Source: Bugula neritina (Eukaryota > Bryozoa > Gymnolaemata > Cheilostomatida > Bugulidae). Taken from it: a stretch of DNA of 64,000 nt. Of the stretch, positions 59,730 to 64,000 are shown in pieces. The notes under the pieces were generated by a model. It saw nothing but the letters and a program-made list of their open reading frames with translations, ran no database searches and was not told where the DNA came from. The stretch lies in contig OZ037768.1 in NCBI GenBank assembly GCA_964035545.1, positions 15,965,375 through 16,029,374 of the forward strand, written 5' to 3'. The translations under genes and the position numbers were made by a program. Position 1 is the stretch's first letter. Every line of letters starts with the position of its first letter.

Positions 59730-62700
59730 GTGAGTTTAGTCATTTCTAATCTTAAATGGAGTATTGAGAGTCTATAGACTATTTCTAATCTTAAAGGCAT
59801 ATTGAGAGTCTATACTCTATAGGCTATTCATAAGGGCAACATATTTAGTAAATTGCTGAAATTATTAGATCTAAAAGTTACAATGAATAATGATAATAGG
59901 TTTTGTTTTACTAGTGTCCATTTCATAGTTTCTACACAATTTAGCTAAAAATCCAACATTTATGTACGTGACAATATTAACTGAGAGTAAGTGAAGCTCC
60001 TTGGTTTCAGTGTAAGGTTAGAGTTGATGCATTCACTGCGTAGGCTAATTTCTGACATTAGTAATAGCCTCAGATTAGTCGGGGTCTAAGTCTAAGCAGC
60101 CAACAGCTTAAAGATTTCCCACAACACAGAAAACTTATATGAAAAACTCCTAATAGCAACCCCAAGTTTTGCTCATTAATAAGTACAGATAGTAATATAT
60201 TATATTATACAAGTAAAGCTGGTTGGGTAACTTTGGGCAGCAAAGGTTTAAGGTGGAAGTTATATAGTGGTTGATAAGTATATATTTTTTGCTAAAGTTT
60301 TAGTTCTGTCCTTAAAAAACTTGGTTCAATATATACACCTGTTAATGTATACACTATTCTTTGTATTACCACGTTTGTAAGCCTGTCCGCTAGCCTTTTA
60401 GGACACTGGTTGTAAAAGTATCAATTAAATAAAATGGTTACTGTTGAGGCTAAACCTAGTCAACCAACTTGGATTTTTAACGGCGGGGATAACATTAGGC
60501 CTGAAAGAAGGCTAAATATCACATATAGAAAGTCCTTTTAATGTTTGACATTTGGCTGGTATAGCACCAGACAAATTTTCGTATATCTCAAGTAGATTTA
60601 ATGTTTGCACTGTTTGGTAGAAAATTAATTTTTTAAAATCACATAATATAAAATCAATGAAGTTACTTTTACATATGTTTACTGTTTACTGCTTACTTAG
60701 TCGTCAGCCAGGAATAGAATTAGTATCAATTTATAGCTATTGCTGCAATAAACATAGTAAGCTAGCTTAGTGCAGGCATCAAAATGAAAGGCTTTGTGAA
60801 TTTAAAATACAAGCAGGATGATCAACTCAGACTATAGTATATATAACATGGTTTTGAGAAGACCCTTACATAGTGACTGACCTTTGTTTTAGCAGAGGTC
60901 CGTGCCTACCCCACATAAGGCATGATGATTTCTTCTCCTTTATGTTTTTGTGATAATAAAAATAAACAGTTGTTATTTATATATACATGTTACACACACA
61001 AACCTACATACAGCTGGTTTTAGTTGGTGGCATTATGCAAGACTTGCAACTCTTAGAGCACTCTGGCTTGAATTAACACACCTTTAAATATGATTTGTTA
61101 GAAATTCTAGTTGTTTTCGTTGTCAAGTCAGCTATTGGGACAAATCCTGAAGCTCTAACTTGGCATATAGAATTGCAGAAAATATTTAATTGTCAAACTG
61201 CTCTATGAGTTATAGAACTAGCAGAAATATGGATTAGTTAGCTATGGTTATTTGACTTTCTCCGGGTTATATGTTATTGATGGAATTTAAAATTTGACTG
61301 GTTGTGAAGTAGCAGCTTGGAAAATGTAGTCCAAAACTTAATGCTGTTGCATAACCTACAGATCCTTACTAGCAGTCTGCTATCCACTTTCATCCATAAG
61401 TGTACTACTACTGGTTCAATGGTGTTGTATAATACAAAGTGCAAGTACTAGGTTTGTTATTTCATTATGCTAGCTGCTAGAGTCAGTGATGCTTATTTTC
61501 AGCATTTTGCCAGCATTTATTTGTTTTAGCTGTTGGTGAGGGTATAGTTTACATTCTAGCATACTAACTAAACACAAGTTCAAGCAAGACAACTACCAGT
61601 TTTTTCATTGTTTGCCTTGCACACCACAGCCCCTTTGGCATCACGGACACGCATATTGAAGTCTTCCCAGCAGTCAGTCATAAGTCTAGTGACTTGCCAG
61701 ACGTATATTTATATCATACAACTCTTGTGGTAAATTCATTCAGTAAGAGGCCAAAACTAAATGGTTTAACTAGTTTCCTATGTTCAGACTTGATTATAAG
61801 TAAGGTATCTCCTCATCCTGTTTCAGAGGAAACCAGCTGCCTTGTCATTCATGCCATATTTGTAATATCTAACACTAACGCTAGTCCTACCGAACCTCAT
61901 TCTTACCTTACTCTCATACTTGAGACTTGAGAGTAGCAACTGCCACTACAGAATTGATCGAAAGATTTGCCTCATTTCACATATTTTAGTCATTAAGATT
62001 AATCTTGTGTTTTTTAAATGAATTAGAATTAAAATCAAATTTTCAATTTGATTTCTAACCTCCCACCCAATCAGGAAATAGCAGAGAAAGATGAGAAAAA
62101 AAATTGAAATCAAGTATTATAGAAAATGTATATCAAGCAGGTTTTTAAAACCCAAAATAAGGTATAGACTATAGCACATGTTGATTACTTGCAGAATTTT
62201 CAGTATTAGTATCACAACAGGTAATATAATGGGAGTTTCATGTTTGCTGTGAACTGACAAGACTATGAAAGTCTGTATTGCCAATAGATTCTTATAGTAA
62301 TTGCCACAGCTATTTCCAATATGGCTAAGGCACTTGTAGAGGATGTGTTTTATATTTTACAAACCATTTAAAAATGTTTACTATGATGAAGTCACGGTTA
62401 CCAAGGTACATAACTAGCCTCTGGTTTAGTAAGTACTCAGCAAAAGTTCTAGTTTGCTCAAGGTTTTGTTGAAGGTGAGTTGAGTGATGTTGGTAGAGTA
62501 GATTTAAGAGCTAGAGTTTGCTATACTGGCTGGCTCTGTCAAATCAGTAAAGACACAAGTTGTGTGCGTCATCAACTAACTAAATACTGTCATTTGGGTC
62601 AACTTTACTGATTTTTTACTTATTAAGTGGTTTTCCCTTGCCAAAAGGGACAATGTCACAATGTAGTAAATATAAATACAAACCTAATCAATCTAACTTT

Positions 62701-64000
62701 AGAGTTAGTAATGTTTACATACTAAGTACTGGTTCGGACTGAACATACTTTTAATTGCTCACTTGAGTGGCAGCAGTGTGTTGAAGTAGCCAATTGGTTC
62801 TTCAAAGGATTCTACCAACTGGTACTCCTCTGTTTTCAACTCCTCAGCTCACCAAAGAAGATTTGATGAATTCAGCTTTCAACAATGTTGTACAGCTAAT
62901 TCAAACACAAATTAAAGCAATTTACAAGCAAACTTCTAAAACTTGCATTTTACACCCTTTAAAAGAGTTGTATGTGTTTTTGCAGTTCACTCAAAATTTC
63001 TTAACTGGTTATTAAAGCAATCTTTTACAACCAGTCTTGTACCTGGTGTTATTTCACCAAGTCTTTAGACTCTAACATCTGTTTACTGAACTGTGAAGAC
63101 TAAAGGTTGGTACTGGTGTTAGCTGCCACGTGCAGAAGTCTTCTGTTGGTCCCAACAGCTTCACTTTCTATCTTCTGTAATCAATAGTAATCCATTTCCT
63201 TAAATATCAGCTGATATGAAACATTCTGCTGCATTTTGATACTGTAATCTAAGAACAATCGAAAAACAAGGTTTTGCTGTTCTAATCTAGATACTAATTT
63301 ATTGAGTAATCATTAGGATCATGTATGTTCCTCTTCCGTACGAAGGTAAGGAAGAGGAACTGGTACTCTATCTGCACCATTTTACCATGGTGCAACTACT
63401 TGCAATGAATCTCTATTACATCTTCACAAGTATATTTATTCATGTTAACCGATGACACCTACTGTTGGCTTGCTACTGCTGCCAGTCTACATCTTGCTAT
63501 TGTGACTCATCACTCTGGTTCAACTTATGCCCTCCAGCTCTTGTGTGCTGTGTCTCCTTCTCATGACATAACTGTAATTGGTTGATGCAGCTTGATGACC
63601 AGAAGCAATTGCTACTGTATACTTTCCCTCCCCATAATACGAAAGTGTTAATTAGGGTCAGCTATAATGCAATTAAGTCTTTTACTGCTGGTAATTTGTG
63701 AGCCCTCACTGCCCCGGGTAATGACAGTTATCACCAGTTTTGATTTTGCTCTTTTCATCAATTTTCAATGAAAGTGGTTGTCTTTGGAACTTGTGTCTAT
63801 AATGTTGAGTTATTAAAGATTTTTTGATTTGAACAGTGTTAATTTGAAGAGTAATAATTCAGCTATCTGACATATTGGTAGTAGCTACTAAACTGAATGT
63901 TGCACAAACCTGATTGGTGGATTTCTTGGCCATGAGTTAAATATAGAGGTGTTGAACTCTCCCTTACCAATGTTGTGCTCATTCTATCTCAGTGAAGTAG
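59730..64000. other. MEF2 intron or downstream sequence, no further exon identified
   Basis: The donor GTGAGT at 59730 begins an intron whose next exon I could not find in the window. The sequence is AT-rich to about 62760 and then somewhat GC-richer. Open stretches at 61694-61930 and 62794-63015 lack MEF2 features and convincing splice sites. Two adjacent hairpins occur at 63327-63394. Confidence 0.45.

Noticed and set aside
60890-60930. Possible short MEF2 exon after TTTTAG (reading QRSVPTPHKA)
   Set aside because: It ends in a stop after ten codons without a donor, and the sequence is not a recognisable MEF2 C-terminus.
62794-63640. GC-richer stretch with open frames near the right end, considered as retroelement remnant or MEF2 exon
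   Set aside because: No RT, integrase or MEF2 motif could be identified in any frame; left unassigned.

Overview
This is intron-rich, AT-rich animal nuclear DNA, from an invertebrate I cannot place to phylum. Four conserved bilaterian-type genes are split into short exons with GT-AG introns. The space between and inside them is filled with minisatellites, simple repeats, short inverted-repeat transposons and retrotransposon copies. I rebuilt the gene models by hand from splice sites, reading-phase agreement between exons and recognisable family motifs. No alignment was run.

Layout, left to right. (1) 1-8135, plus strand: the 3' part of a 3-hydroxyacyl-CoA dehydrogenase gene (HADH), 4 exons. 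Its 7.3-kb intron holds a decayed LINE, a foldback element with arms of about 890 bp, and a 14-bp minisatellite. (2) 21117-8698, minus strand: a complete BMS1 ribosome-biogenesis GTPase gene, 21 coding exons, 1143 aa, tail-to-tail with HADH. Its introns hold four tandem-repeat arrays. (3) 21.1-24.4 kb: the head-to-head interval between BMS1 and the next gene, with hAT-like MITEs, a G-rich tract and a degenerate hexamer field. (4) 24434-44209, plus strand: a complete sortilin-type VPS10-domain receptor gene, 21 exons, 899 aa. One intron contains a two-exon gene on the opposite strand (38278-36784, 203 aa) that I do not recognise. Another contains a TTAA-type MITE with an inverted copy of itself inserted in it. 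(5) 44.2-50.8 kb: intergenic, with one MITE, tRNA-like SINE traces and a trinucleotide-type simple-repeat field. (6) 50776-55471: an apparently complete Ty3/Gypsy LTR retrotransposon on the minus strand, with two LTRs that look identical, a 5-bp target duplication, a PBS, a PPT and one uninterrupted 1353-aa Gag-Pol frame. (7) 56607 to at least 59729, plus strand: the 5' part of a MEF2 (MADS-box) gene that leaves the window on the right.

The host genes share no pathway: mitochondrial beta-oxidation, 40S ribosome assembly, endosomal and Golgi sorting, and muscle/neural transcription. Their neighbourhood looks like ordinary animal synteny. The unusual content is in the introns and mobile elements: the nested antisense gene, the self-inserted MITE with its empty site preserved, the very long inverted repeat in HADH, and minisatellites that repeat a GTAAGT 5'-splice-site-like motif in the transcribed sense.
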